Below, piece after piece: positions 45,399 to 54,900 of a DNA stretch of 64,000 nt; position 1 is the first letter of the stretch, and every line of letters begins with the position of its first letter. The DNA lies in the NCBI GenBank assembly GCA_959347315.1, contig OY365806.1:35435526-35499525 (forward strand). The letters run 5' to 3'. A program made the position numbers and the translations under genes. This stretch comes from Bimastos eiseni. Lineage: Eukaryota > Annelida > Clitellata > Crassiclitellata > Lumbricidae. The notes under the pieces were generated by a model that was given only the letters and a program-made list of their open reading frames with translations, made no database searches and had not been told where the DNA came from.

Positions 45399-46040
45399 TC
45401 AAGCACGTGAGAAGTCAAGTGAGACCAGAATGACGTATTGACTAGTCTCAAGAAGCTGGATGGCATGGTGGGATAATGATATCACGGCTGAAGCGGTTGA
45501 GCCAGTGAGCCTGAAGGCGTAGTGGTCAAAACCAGCTCGGACATCGGGAGAGCAGTAAAAGTCGGGTAGAAGTAACGATTCACCAACTCCCACTTCACCA
45601 CTCCAAACAAAAACGGCGTTACATAAATTGGACAGAAGTCCTTCGGAGTCTTCGGAGTCGAGACCTCTTCGGTTGGACTAATGATGGCGCAATTCCATTG
45701 AGAGGGTACATTCGAGCGAAGCATCGATTAGTTGGGCTAGTACTTCCGAGTAGACAGGCGCGGCCAGACGCAAGAACCAAGCTGGAAGGTCATCTGTTCC
45801 ATCGGCCGTATGATGAAGTCCATCCAAACTATAGAATATTCTGGCATCTGTTGTAAAACGAGAAGTGTGCTGCCACGTAGCTTTCCTGGCAGGGGGTACG
45901 CAGGCAGGGCTTGTGGATATCTCAACATAGGGTGTGTTGATGCAATCAGCAGTTAACGTTGCCAAAGAATCATCACTGTCCTTTTGTAATCTCTCCCACT
46001 CGACGCCATAGGTCTTTTAGTCCACCTCGGAGGTCAAGTT
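45399..46040 (-). pseudogene. CR1-like LINE: reverse-transcriptase fragment
   Basis: Broken minus-strand frames with DGLHHTADGTDDLPAWFLRL, VYSEVLAQLIDASL, VPSQWNCAIISP, FCPIYVTPFL, LTGSTASAVISL and YVILVSLDFSRA, the N-terminal RT blocks through motif A (V-LDFSKAFD) of CR1/L2-type LINEs. Frameshifts separate the pieces. Upstream LKDLWRRVGEITKG (about 46010) fits the linker before RT. Confidence 0.8.
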
Positions 46041-46130
46041 CATCATAACCATAACCATATTAACACAGTTTTTTATTGTTTCACCATCATCATACAAATG
46101 CAGGTAACAAAATTCTCCGTGAAGAATGTA

Positions 46131-47538
46131 TACAGGGTGGCGCAAAGAAAGTGGGACCGCCTAGTATAATATCAAATAATAATTTTTTTGGCTAACTTAT
46201 CTTCTATGAAAAACAAGTAAATTGTTGCCCTATGATAGTCTATACAAAATCAGAAATCAAATTCAATGTGTCCTCCTCGGTTCTCAACAGTTTTTTCTAA
46301 ACGTCTGCGCCACTGGTCAATCAATGCTTCTGTTTATAAACCGCTGAGAGAGTTTTTGCCACTCTTCAACGATGGCCAATTTCAATTGATCTATTGTTGC
46401 AAATTTACGACGAAGGTAGACTTTTTGCTGGAGGGCACCCCAAATAGCATAATCTACCGGGTTTAGGTCCGGACTATTTGGGGGCCACATGTCTGGTTCG
46501 ATGAAGCCGACATTCTCCCGAAGAAGAAGGTTTATCGTGTTTATTGCCGTATGCGAAGGAGCTCCGTCCTGTTGCAGTGTCCAATTTTGCCGATTACATC
46601 TCGCTCGAATATCCGGAAGCAATCCTTATATTAAGACGTGATTTCAATAATACTCACTGTTCACTTTCGCTCCAGGTTCAACAAACACCACACTGGTTTT
46701 TCCCATCCGAGACACACCAACCGAAACCATGATGCCACGACTGAAATGTTCACGTTCGCGTACGAGTCTCGTTGCTGGAACTTGTTGTTTCTCTATTGCA
46801 TCAAAATAAACACGATCATTTTGAGAATTAACCGGTGTGACGAGAGTAAATGTCTTTTCGTCTGTAAACCAAATACTTTGTACACTTCTCTCGTTTGGAA
46901 ATCTGTCAAGTAACTGTTGACTTCGCTGCAGGCGTTTAAATTTGCAGTTTTCATTTATAACCTGCCCTATTACGCGTTTGTATGTTTGAAGTTGCAAATC
47001 TTGCTTTATAATGCGTTGCAATGTTCTTCGTGACATGCCAGTTTCTCTTTCAATTTCCCGTGGACTCTTGTGGCTGGGAGGATCATCATCCTGGCTACAA
47101 ATCAGCTCACTCACACGCTGAATATTTGGTGCTGTTCTAACGAACTTCGGGCGGCCGCTTCCAGATTTACGCGCTGTCGTACCATCGGCATCAATTTGTT
47201 TACAAAGTCGATTAAGACTTGTTTTACTCCAGGCTTTATTTGGAAACTCAGTAATCATTCGCCTAGCTCCCCATTGTTTTTCAATTCGCAAATGTTTTAT
47301 GAGAATACGATCTTCTGCTGTTATTTTTGTCATTTTATAAACAGTGCAAAAATGACCTAAACTATAGAAATGACCTAAACTATGAAGATGACGACCTGAA
47401 CTTCACGAAATAGTGACGTCATACGTTGGGTTAGTGAGTAAGGATTATTTTACAGTAAAAAAAACGCCTAAAACATAATTTCATATATTTTGCACAAGAT
47501 TTCACGAGACGGTCCCCCTTTCTTTGCGCCACCCTGTA
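46131..47538 (-). mobile_element. Tc1/mariner-superfamily (D,D37D) element with TIRs
   Basis: Both ends read TACAGGGTGGCGCAAAGAAAG going inward, then T/G and GGGACCG. TA dinucleotides lie at both outer borders, as expected for TA target duplication. Length about 1.4 kb, carrying one transposase gene. It appears to have inserted into or next to the CR1-like LINE whose parts lie on either side. Confidence 0.9.
46250..47333 (-). pseudogene. Mariner-type transposase, two stops and one frameshift
   Basis: Starts MTKITAEDRILIKHLRIEKQ. The N-terminal half has helix-turn-helix DNA-binding segments and a GSGRPKFV linker, and the catalytic part has IWFTDEKTF (first Asp), LQQDGAPSHTA (second Asp) and SPDLNPVDYAIWG (third Asp). 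Thirty-seven residues separate the second and third Asp, which places it near the D,D37D (maT-like) group. Two in-frame stops at about 46630-46650 and a one-base shift at about 46317 disable it. After the shift the reading continues to a TGA at 46250. Confidence 0.87.
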
Positions 47539-47540
47539 TA

Positions 47541-48120
47541 TATATATACATCATTAATCACTTAGTTATAAACTAGTAGCATCAAAGTGAGAGTTGAATT
47601 TTCATAAATACCATCTGATGTTACGCAGGGTAATAAAGTAAACAATAAAGGAAAACCCTTAAGTGACCGAAATCCCGCTAGCAGGGTCACCCAATTACGG
47701 AGATGAAATTAAGTAGTGGTGGTTGACAAATTTGGTACATTTAGTTAGGTGGCAAAGTTTCTTGATTTGACTACTTAATTAGTATAAAATATACAGAGTG
47801 AATAGCTAGTAAAGAAATAGGCTCTTCATGTAGAGTGAGTCAATGGGTGCTTGCGGAATCGGTATTTAAATGTTTCATAGTGGTTTAGGCCTATATTCCG
47901 TATTTCGTGTGGTAGGCAATTTCAGGCCATGGGACCAGTGTAGGCAATCGAGAATTTACTTGTGTTTGTATTAAGAAAAATAGGCCGATACAATCATTAA
48001 CATTTCTAGACAATAATAATTATGGATTAGTTAATTGAAGTGGTTTGAGGTAGTTCAGATAAGCAGAAGGTAGTAATTTATTCATAAACTCATATACAAA
48101 TTCATTGGCTTGGTATAGGG
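47541..48120. other. Stretch between mariner element and LINE linker
   Basis: About 0.6 kb of AT-rich DNA, with a TA run right at the mariner border. No feature recognised. It may be inserted or diverged DNA inside the broken LINE. Confidence 0.4.
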
Positions 48121-48345
48121 TTATTTTGGATACTTGTAATGTGGGAAGGGAACATCTCTCAGATGACGAGAGGATGTGCTCTGGATTAGTATGCCGACCC
48201 TTTTGACCAGAGCAGAAGCCTTTTCTAGTTTGTCTACATGCATCAGTATGTTCTTTTTACGCAAAAGGCATTTAGCTTGAGGCATAAGGCAGTAAGAATC
48301 TAAACTGGTCATGGTGACCACTCGTAGAGGATAGAATCTGTCCAA
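48121..48345 (-). pseudogene. CR1-like LINE: probable linker between endonuclease and RT
   Basis: A minus-strand frame with AKCLLRKKNILMHVDKLEKA and SALVKRVG resembles the basic RRKN-LMR-GRVEEAGALA-RIG linker that I know from CR1-like ORF2 proteins. It lies between the endonuclease piece (48.85-49.34 kb) and the RT piece (45.4-46.0 kb), in the right order and orientation. Confidence 0.55.
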
Positions 48346-48427
48346 CCTTCTGCTAGCCTCAATGCAAAATTGGCCCCACGCCTTCTGTGGCTGATCATGA
48401 GCTTTGATATGAGCAAAATGGTGTGGT

Positions 48428-48649
48428 GTGGCACAGTGGCCGATCGGTTAGAGCGGTTAGCCCGTAACGTTCAGTGTGTGCTGAGCGCGCGGGTTCGAGC
48501 CTCGTCCGGAGCGTCGCTGTGTAGGGACCTTGAGCAATTCCTTCGCGCACCATTGCTCTGCAGTTCAACTGCAATTGCGCCGTCGAGGCGTGTGCATGCA
48601 CTTCTGAGCAAAAAGGTATTGGAAGAAGGGCGTTGCGTTATCAAATTTC

Positions 48650-48704
<55 letters not shown>

Positions 48705-48705
48705 T
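48428..48705 (+). repeat. tRNA-derived SINE copy 4, full length with (TAA)n tail
   Basis: Plus strand gtggcacagtggccgatcgg, A-box ggttagagcggttagc, B-box cgggttcgagcctcgtcc, body accttgagcaattccttcgc, 3' end gaagaagggcgttgcgttat followed by caaatttcgg and a run of taa. Most complete copy in the window. It interrupts the LINE. Confidence 0.87.
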
Positions 48706-48849
48706 CGATATTGGCAAGTTCCTGTAGGAAGACAGCATTCTGTTGGGGGGGGACGTCTTTTGGAGGTGACTCGGTTTGGTCGCTTCTGTCGGCTAATCAC
48801 TGATTCAGACGTGTGGCAATGATGGCCTTATGATCTGACCTGATTGAGG

Positions 48850-49340
48850 AGGTATCTTCACCATACCACACCCCTGTTCAGATACAAATGGACGATCTAG
48901 GATATCTTGACCTCGTGTTGATTGGTTGATCAGTGGTCACTGGTCAGTCCGCTCAATGACATCATTCTCCGCCAGTTGGTTGAAATCGCCTCCCAGCACC
49001 ATCACTGCCGATGGGTCAATTCTGATTAATGCTTCCACAGTCTGCTGGAGTCGCTCCAACAAGATAGCAACATCATATACCGGCTTTGGTGGGTGGCATA
49101 ACGCCCCAACAAAACAACTCTGTTGACCAACTTATCGCAGGATAATGAGTTGCGAAAGAGTTGGTATAACTTCACGCAGATAGTCTTTAGAATGTAAACG
49201 ATTCGACGGACGACGAAGTGCGTAGAGATCATGTTTACCGTACCAGTATTGACTAGCTGGACGGTCACGCATCGCTGTTGTAGACTAATCCATCCGGCCC
49301 ACAAAATGATGAACGTTTTCTCATCAACTAAATTTGTTTC
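48850..49340 (-). pseudogene. CR1-like LINE: endonuclease fragment
   Basis: Minus strand carries CFVGALCHPPKPVYDV, ILLERLQQTVEALIRIDPSA and VMVLGGDFNQLAENDV, then (after a stop) PLINQSTRGQDILDR. These are the C-terminal blocks of the APE-type endonuclease of CR1-like LINEs (VGALYHPP, GDFNQL, PTRG--LD). Frameshifts upstream obscure the N-terminal half. Confidence 0.8.
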
Positions 49341-49654
49341 AGACACTAAAGGAATTTATTTCCAACTGTTGCCTTAGCATAATATCAGTTTTAGCAACAG
49401 AGTCAGCGCCAATCTTCCGCAGTTGAACCAAGAAACTAGCTAAACTAATCAAAATTCGTAAACAAATCTTACGTTCGGCTGCCATTCACAGACGCCAAAC
49501 CTACCAATCAGTGTAGTGCACCGGGCAGAAGAGACAATGAAGGATGCTGACTGGGTGGTTATTTTGCTATTGCCCAGGAGGTTATTGGCCGGATACCATA
49601 GCAAACACTGGACGATAACGATCGATTAAAAGCACGAAAATATTTGTTCTTAGT

Positions 49655-49735
49655 AATAGTAGTAGTAGGTGGAGTAGTAGTAGTAGTAGTAGTAGGTGGA
49701 GTAGGGGTGGAGTAGTGGAGTAGTAGTAGTAGGTG

Positions 49736-49822
<87 letters not shown>

Positions 49823-49835
49823 CGATAATAATAAT
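49655..49835. repeat. (GTA)n microsatellite
   Basis: Long gtagtagtag run with a few ggtggag interruptions. It gives Leu- or Ser-rich phantom frames. Confidence 0.93.
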
Positions 49836-50253
49836 AATAAGAAGAAGAATATCAACATCATCATCGACGTCATTCTGATCATTATTATTATTGTGAAAAT
49901 TGCGCTACACTGCATCGGAAAAAAGGTTCTGATCAGGAAAGAATAATAGTGTCAGCCGGTGGGTGGGAATGCCTCCTTTTCCCAATACAACAATAGGCAG
50001 CAGGCCAACCACACAGCTGCACCTGCTGTACGTACTTATTCCACTTGATAAGACTTACGTACGATCTGTGGGATATCCAAACATAAATATTTGTATTAGC
50101 TCTGTGAGACGATGAATTTTGACACTATAGTGTATATATCATCAGCCGATGGTTGTCTTAATTAAAAATACTAGCGTGCTACATATATATATAATATATA
50201 TATATATATATAACTGACGATTAACCGTCATCGTGCCTGTTGTTGCTGACTAG
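49836..50253. other. Upstream flank/intron of the potassium-channel exon
   Basis: Contains a TA microsatellite at 50173-50212. I see no T1 (BTB) exon and no promoter. The acceptor ...gctgactag ends at 50253. Confidence 0.5.
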
Positions 50254-51315
50254 GGATACGCAGTGGCGTCGTTTGCGTTCGTCCTGGCGTCGATCACCGG
50301 ATTCTGCATCGAGACACTTCCGGTGATGAGCAGCGTCAAGAACGTGACGAGGGAGTGCTGGTACGACAACGTCAGCTCGACGACGGAGATCCGAGTACCT
50401 CACTTCTTCCTCGAATGCCTCGACTACATCTGCACCGTCTTCTTCACCGTCGAACTCATCATCCGGATCATCTTCGCTCCGTGCAAGGCCACTTTCTTCC
50501 GATCTCTGATGAACGTGATTGACATTGTGGCCCTTCTACCTCTCTACGTTCAGTTCATCCTTGAGTTCCTTGACGGGCAGAAGTGTCTGCGTAGCCACAG
50601 CGCCGTCGTTGAGCTCATCTTCATCTTGCGCATCATCCGCATCATCCGCATCTTCCATCTCGTCAAGCACTACAAGGCGCTCAAGATTCTCGTGCACGCC
50701 ATCCGTGCCAGCATCCAGGAGCTGATGATGCTGTCCATCTTCCTTGTCATCGCCATGCTCGTCTTTTCAACCATCATCTTTTACGCCGAGCGCTCGGCCC
50801 TGTACTGCGACAAAAGTTCGGTAAACAGTCGATTCCAGACGATCCCCACTGGATTCTGGTACAGCATCATCACCATGACAACCGTTGGCTATGGTGACGT
50901 CTATCCAGTAACGACGCTTGGCTGCATAATGGGTGCGCTGTGTGCCCTCTGCGGTGTTCTTCTTGTCGCTCTCACGATCCCCGTCATCTCAAACAACTTT
51001 GCTCTTTTCTACATGCACGCCAGAACTAGAGACGAGAATGCAAGAAAGGAGGAAGACGACGACGATGAAGGGGCTGCGGAAGTGGGCGCCGAGGCGGGAA
51101 TGGGAGCGGGAAAAGGCCGAACGATGGGTGAGCAGGGTGCAGTGGAACAGCACACGACTGGAGGAAAAGCAGTCAGAGGAGGAATCAAACAAAGTTCCTT
51201 TTTCGTCATCGTCCACATCATTCGCAACGTCACTCTCAACGTCACTCTCAACGTCAACACCAGCTGCAGCATCGTGCAACTATTTCTGGTGACTCTGGGA
51301 GCGTGGAAGGGATAG
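50254..51315 (+). CDS. Shaw/Kv3-like voltage-gated potassium channel, S1-S6 exon
   Basis: After an AG at 50252-50253 the frame gives S1 (VASFAFVLASITGFCIETLP), an S1-S2 loop with two N-glycosylation-type sites, S2 (YICTVFFTVELIIRIIF), S3 (LMNVIDIVALLPLYVQFIL), S4 (FILRIIRIIRIFHLVKHYKA), S5 (MLSIFLVIAMLVFSTIIFYAE), the pore with selectivity filter TMTTVGYGDVYP, and S6 (GVLLVALTIPVISNNFALFY). The tetramerising T1 domain must be in an upstream exon that I do not find in the window. S6 lacks the first proline of the PxP hinge (TIP instead of PVP). The C-terminal ~100 codons are uncertain: three registers are open here, and the frame used ends at 51313-51315. Third-position GC is high compared with the surrounding DNA, which supports a real exon. 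Confidence 0.85.
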   Translation, partial: GYAVASFAFVLASITGFCIETLPVMSSVKNVTRECWYDNVSSTTEIRVPHFFLECLDYICTVFFTVELIIRIIFAPCKATFFRSLMNVIDIVALLPLYVQFILEFLDGQKCLRSHSAVVELIFILRIIRIIRIFHLVKHYKALKILVHAIRASIQELMMLSIFLVIAMLVFSTIIFYAERSALYCDKSSVNSRFQTIPTGFWYSIITMTTVGYGDVYPVTTLGCIMGALCALCGVLLVALTIPVISNNFALFYMHARTRDENARKEEDDDDEGAAEVGAEAGMGAGKGRTMGEQGAVEQHTTGGKAVRGGIKQSSFFVIVHIIRNVTLNVTLNVNTSCSIVQLFLVTLGAWKG

Positions 51316-51431
51316 TGGAAGCCAAGAAGCGCATTCTCGTCAGTCAGGACTCCAGTTCAACAACGGACGAAAGCGGAATTGTTGTGACGTCTACCATCTC
51401 CAGGACAGTCGAAGACAGCCCAGTCAAGTAG
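51284..51431 (+). other. Possible true C-terminal end of the potassium channel in another register
   Basis: One base register away from the channel frame, the sequence reads GDSGSVEGIVEAKKRILVSQ, continues Ser/Thr-rich and ends VEDSPVK at TAG 51429-51431. It looks like an ordinary channel tail, whereas the in-frame end (VTLGAWKG) does not. A small indel (sequence error, polymorphism or mutation) within about 51010-51290 would join them. Confidence 0.4.
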
Positions 51432-51689
51432 ATTTATACCGCACGTCAGCGGTAGTTATATTGTGTTTCTCTAGCGCCTATTTAAACGAGCAAGACAAGG
51501 CATCATAAGAAGAAATAAGATGGGCCTACTTGGATTTATCGATATTATGTTGTTTGTTAGAACATCTATGAACTGTTTAAAGATACTTTAAAGAAATCGA
51601 GCACAGGATTTAAATCAGACGATGCGTGCACGAAGCATTATTCTTCGCCGGAGGACTCCAATATTTACGAATCTACCGCTTGCGATCTA

Positions 51690-51695
51690 AATAAA
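51690..51695 (+). terminator. Polyadenylation signal candidate for the channel gene
   Basis: AATAAA at 51690-51695, about 260 bases after the TAG at 51431 and followed by a GT-rich stretch (gtgtgtgtgtt), the usual layout of a metazoan 3' end. Confidence 0.5.
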
Positions 51696-51749
51696 AAACG
51701 ATGGAGGTGTGTGTGTGTTAATGTTATCGCAAAGCAGATCACACGGCTA

Positions 51750-51990
51750 AGTTCTGTTATATGCCTTACAATAAATACAAAGATTTTATATTTAGGTTAT
51801 TAATCGGTTGCATTGAATCTGTTAGATGCTCTATAATAGATCTATATTTTAAGTTGCTCGTAGTTTGCATAAAATATGCTGAATGCCTTGCAACAGATCT
51901 ATATTTCAAGTTATTCATCGGATGCATTAAATCTGTTAAATGCTATATAAAAGATCGATATTTTAAGTTGTTCATAGGGTTAAATTAAAT
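51750..51990. repeat. Tandem repeat, unit of about 66 bases
   Basis: Between three and four copies of tctgttaaatgct...agatctatattttaagttgttcat. The unit is a multiple of three, which keeps one frame open for 75 codons. A further partial copy is at about 52408-52465, beyond the fold-back element. Confidence 0.7.
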
Positions 51991-52030
51991 CGTAATGATT
52001 ATTATTATACCTTGATGAATATCGCAAAAC

Positions 52031-52387
52031 TACGGAGCCCCTAACGGGACATGAAAGAAAAATATTTTAAGTCGTGCGAACGAGTTACAAACTCGTGCGC
52101 ACGAGATACAAACTAAGTCGTGCGCATGAGATCTTAACTCGTTCCCATGACATATCAAGTCGTGCGCACGAGTTAATATGTCGTGGGAACGAGATATTAA
52201 CTCGTTTCCACGACTTAATAAGTCGTTCGCACGAGTTAATAACTCGTGCTATTGGTCAAATAAGTCGTGTGCACGAGTTATTAACTCGTTCCCACGACTT
52301 GTTAAGTCGTGGGAACGAGTTAATATCTCGTGGAAAAAGTTAGTATCTTAAAATATTTTACTTTCACATCCCTTTAGAGGCTCGTAC
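52031..52387. mobile_element. Fold-back element of palindromic units with terminal inverted repeats
   Basis: The ends are inverted copies: left agcccctaacgggacatgaa, right (reverse complement) agcctctaaagggatgtgaa, both continuing aaatattttaag. The interior is about a dozen alternating copies of taactcgtgcgcacgactt-like words, each itself a near-palindrome (ctcgtgcgcacgag, ctcgttcccacgac). It splits the 66-base tandem repeat. No protein. A MITE/fold-back type is likely. Confidence 0.7.
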
Positions 52388-52465
52388 AAAACTTTCATGG
52401 AAAGGTTATGTTCTGTTAAATTTCGTCTTTGCCTTACAATAAATGTTTAAGTTATTAATCGGGGA

Positions 52466-53429
52466 TACCAAATTACCGCATGAAACTTTAGCCTTAATTA
52501 CGTGATTGTTTAATCGCAAACCAAATACATTTAATTATAATATTATGTGGACCACCAAAGTAGTGTTATATGGACGTTATGTCGTTATTTGATTCCATTG
52601 ATTTGATTAGTTGTCTAAGAGATGTAAAACATTCGTTATACCGTGATTTAAGGGAAGTGTGGCAGTTTCGTCATAGTAACATTGGATACTCCAGCTAGTA
52701 TAAGCTATTTCCGTTCACAACAAAGAAAGTCGTTAATAGATAAGATAGATAAGAACTCAATCCAGTTATAGGCTTATATATTATATGTATATTTATAGTG
52801 CAAATATGATTCGTCTTTTCTTGAATAACTTACGTTCATTAAGCTGATAATCGTAGGTCGCCCTAAGGAATCAGGACATGATTTTAGCATGAACAAAGGC
52901 AACAGTTTGAACCATGGTTTAATCCGCAGATGACAAAACAGGCTATAACTAACCATAAATCTCAAGTTTAAGAAGCTGTGCATGAAAAGCTTCACAACCA
53001 ATAATTGTTCAGCGTCATCGATTGATGTTTGGTCATTAGATACAGTGCCGTTAAATTAACGAATAAAGTTGATGCCCCTCGTAAAGACCTAGAGAAGCGC
53101 ACAAGAAATATTCACACTGACAATGGATGATTCCCAATATCCTTGTGCACATTCATTACCAAGTAGCCGTCAATCAGGTGTATGTTATTAAGCGCCACTA
53201 TTTAACAAGAAGGTAACGGTCGATAACGCTGAACATTATTGTGTGTGAATAAAATAGCCTCCCAGGCTCGCTCTTTGATTTTACTGGGGTGGTAAAATTT
53301 CTGTTTCATCCCGTTATATAGCTTTTTTCGCTGCAGGGCCATTTTCCCTGGGAGCGACTGTGATTAGGTTGCACTGAAGTGGCGCTATAAAAAACTGTGA
53401 TTACGGTATAACACAATTATCAATGATAT
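52466..53429. other. Intergenic stretch without recognised content
   Basis: About 1 kb of AT-rich DNA between the fold-back element and the tandem duplication. No gene seen. Confidence 0.5.
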
Positions 53430-54083
53430 AGTGTTGCGCCACTACACAAATTAATTCGTGTTTCGTCATAATAATATAACGAATTGTCATAATTTGATCA
53501 TGACGTCAGATGGTTTCCATTGAGACAAACAGTTTCATTTCACAAGTTCTGCGAATATAATGCCTGCCTCGCCAGACACCCTTCCTTCCACGAGTTACAC
53601 CGTCCCTTATGGAATCAGTCGTTGATAGCTGCATGCTCGAACTTCTCTGATTACTATTTGACTCATGATCACATCGCTGCTTTGGAAAGAAGCTTGGTTT
53701 TGATCTCATAAGACAAGCAGGAACCTACGCTGACTCATTTCAATAAAACCTAAGTTCTGTCCATATAATGCAATATTATAGAATCGTGATGAAAATGTAC
53801 ATGTAGGCCAAGCAAATGGTGAGGAAAAGAATTGACAAATGCATTTATGCTCACAGTGTCTGGACCAAATTGCGTCGATCTGGTAGAGCGACAACTGCCG
53901 ACGTCGTTCGCAATCGTGCTGACGATGTCGACTGATTAGTGTCCCTCACTGATAGAAGGCGACGAACGTCCAGGTTTTTGAAAATTCTCGTCGGATACAT
54001 GGGCCATATATTGTCCACCGGACGCATTAAATGATAGGCATGATGCAGTTACATGAATATGGCCTACATGTACATGTGGGCAA

Positions 54084-54280
54084 CATGACGATGATGATGA
54101 TGGTGATGATGACGGTGGTGGTGGTGGTGGTGATGACGATGATGATGGTGATGATGATGATGATGGTCGTGGTGTTGATGGTGACGATGATGATGATTTT
54201 TATAATGAATATGATGATGATGATGAGGATGATGACGACGATGATGACGATAATGATGATGATGACGTTGTCGATTACAA
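54084..54280. repeat. (GAT)n/(GGT)n microsatellite
   Basis: Imperfect gatgatgat with ggtggtggt interruptions, duplicated at 60754-60950. Met-rich and His-rich frames here are artefacts. Confidence 0.93.
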
Positions 54281-54774
54281 TTACGTCTGCTCAGCATGTC
54301 CTTTACTTAGATGTTATCTGACTTCTTCTAAAAGCGTCTGAGTAAAAATTTATCATTATAATGTGCTATAGCCTCTGGTGACCTTTTATGTAGCCTACGA
54401 AGGCATTCTATGTTGCCACGGAACCAGTCAATAAAGTTTCAAATCCTCATTTTGCTTTCTTTGATAAGTGGCGGAAATCGAATGTTATTAGATCTAAACG
54501 ATAATAACTCTAGATCTAAAAAATTCTTTATACTATATTAGTAAAGCTCTTTAAGTATAGCTTAGAACAGCCAAAGAGCCTAGGATTAAAATACTATAGA
54601 ACAAGAAAATGTTTCCATTGATTAGCGGCTCCAAACTTCTTTCGATCAGGACATAATCTTGGCACCTCACAGAAATATCCTTCGTGAGTTATCAACCGTC
54701 TCTTAGAACGCTAACAAATCGATACATTTTACACACGCGTGCGTTTGTCGCTTGGCCTTTACATGCGTTTGTTC

Positions 54775-54900
54775 TCGCGTGGGTCTGTTGATGGATTTAT
54801 CGAGAGGTGCGCGCGTGTGTCTGTTGATCGGTTGATGAGGCAGTGTGCGCCTGTGTCTGTTGATCGGTTTATTGGCCGGTGCACACATGGGTTTGTTTTA
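54775..54900. repeat. Minisatellite, three copies of about 42 bases
   Basis: Unit gtctgttgatcggttgatga plus a variable GC-rich part (ggcagtgtgcgcctgt). Duplicated at 61445-61570. The unit is a multiple of three, so both strands stay open. Confidence 0.7.

Noticed and set aside
50933..51292. Alternative Ser-rich frame over the channel exon as a separate gene
   Set aside because: It overlaps the S6 and tail of the channel; at most it is part of a frameshifted channel tail.
51761..51988. 75-codon frame with a 22-residue internal repeat
   Set aside because: The 66-base tandem repeat is divisible by three, which keeps the frame open automatically.
54031..54321. Met/Val-rich and His-rich frames, repeated at 60701-60991
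   Set aside because: GAT microsatellite read in different registers.
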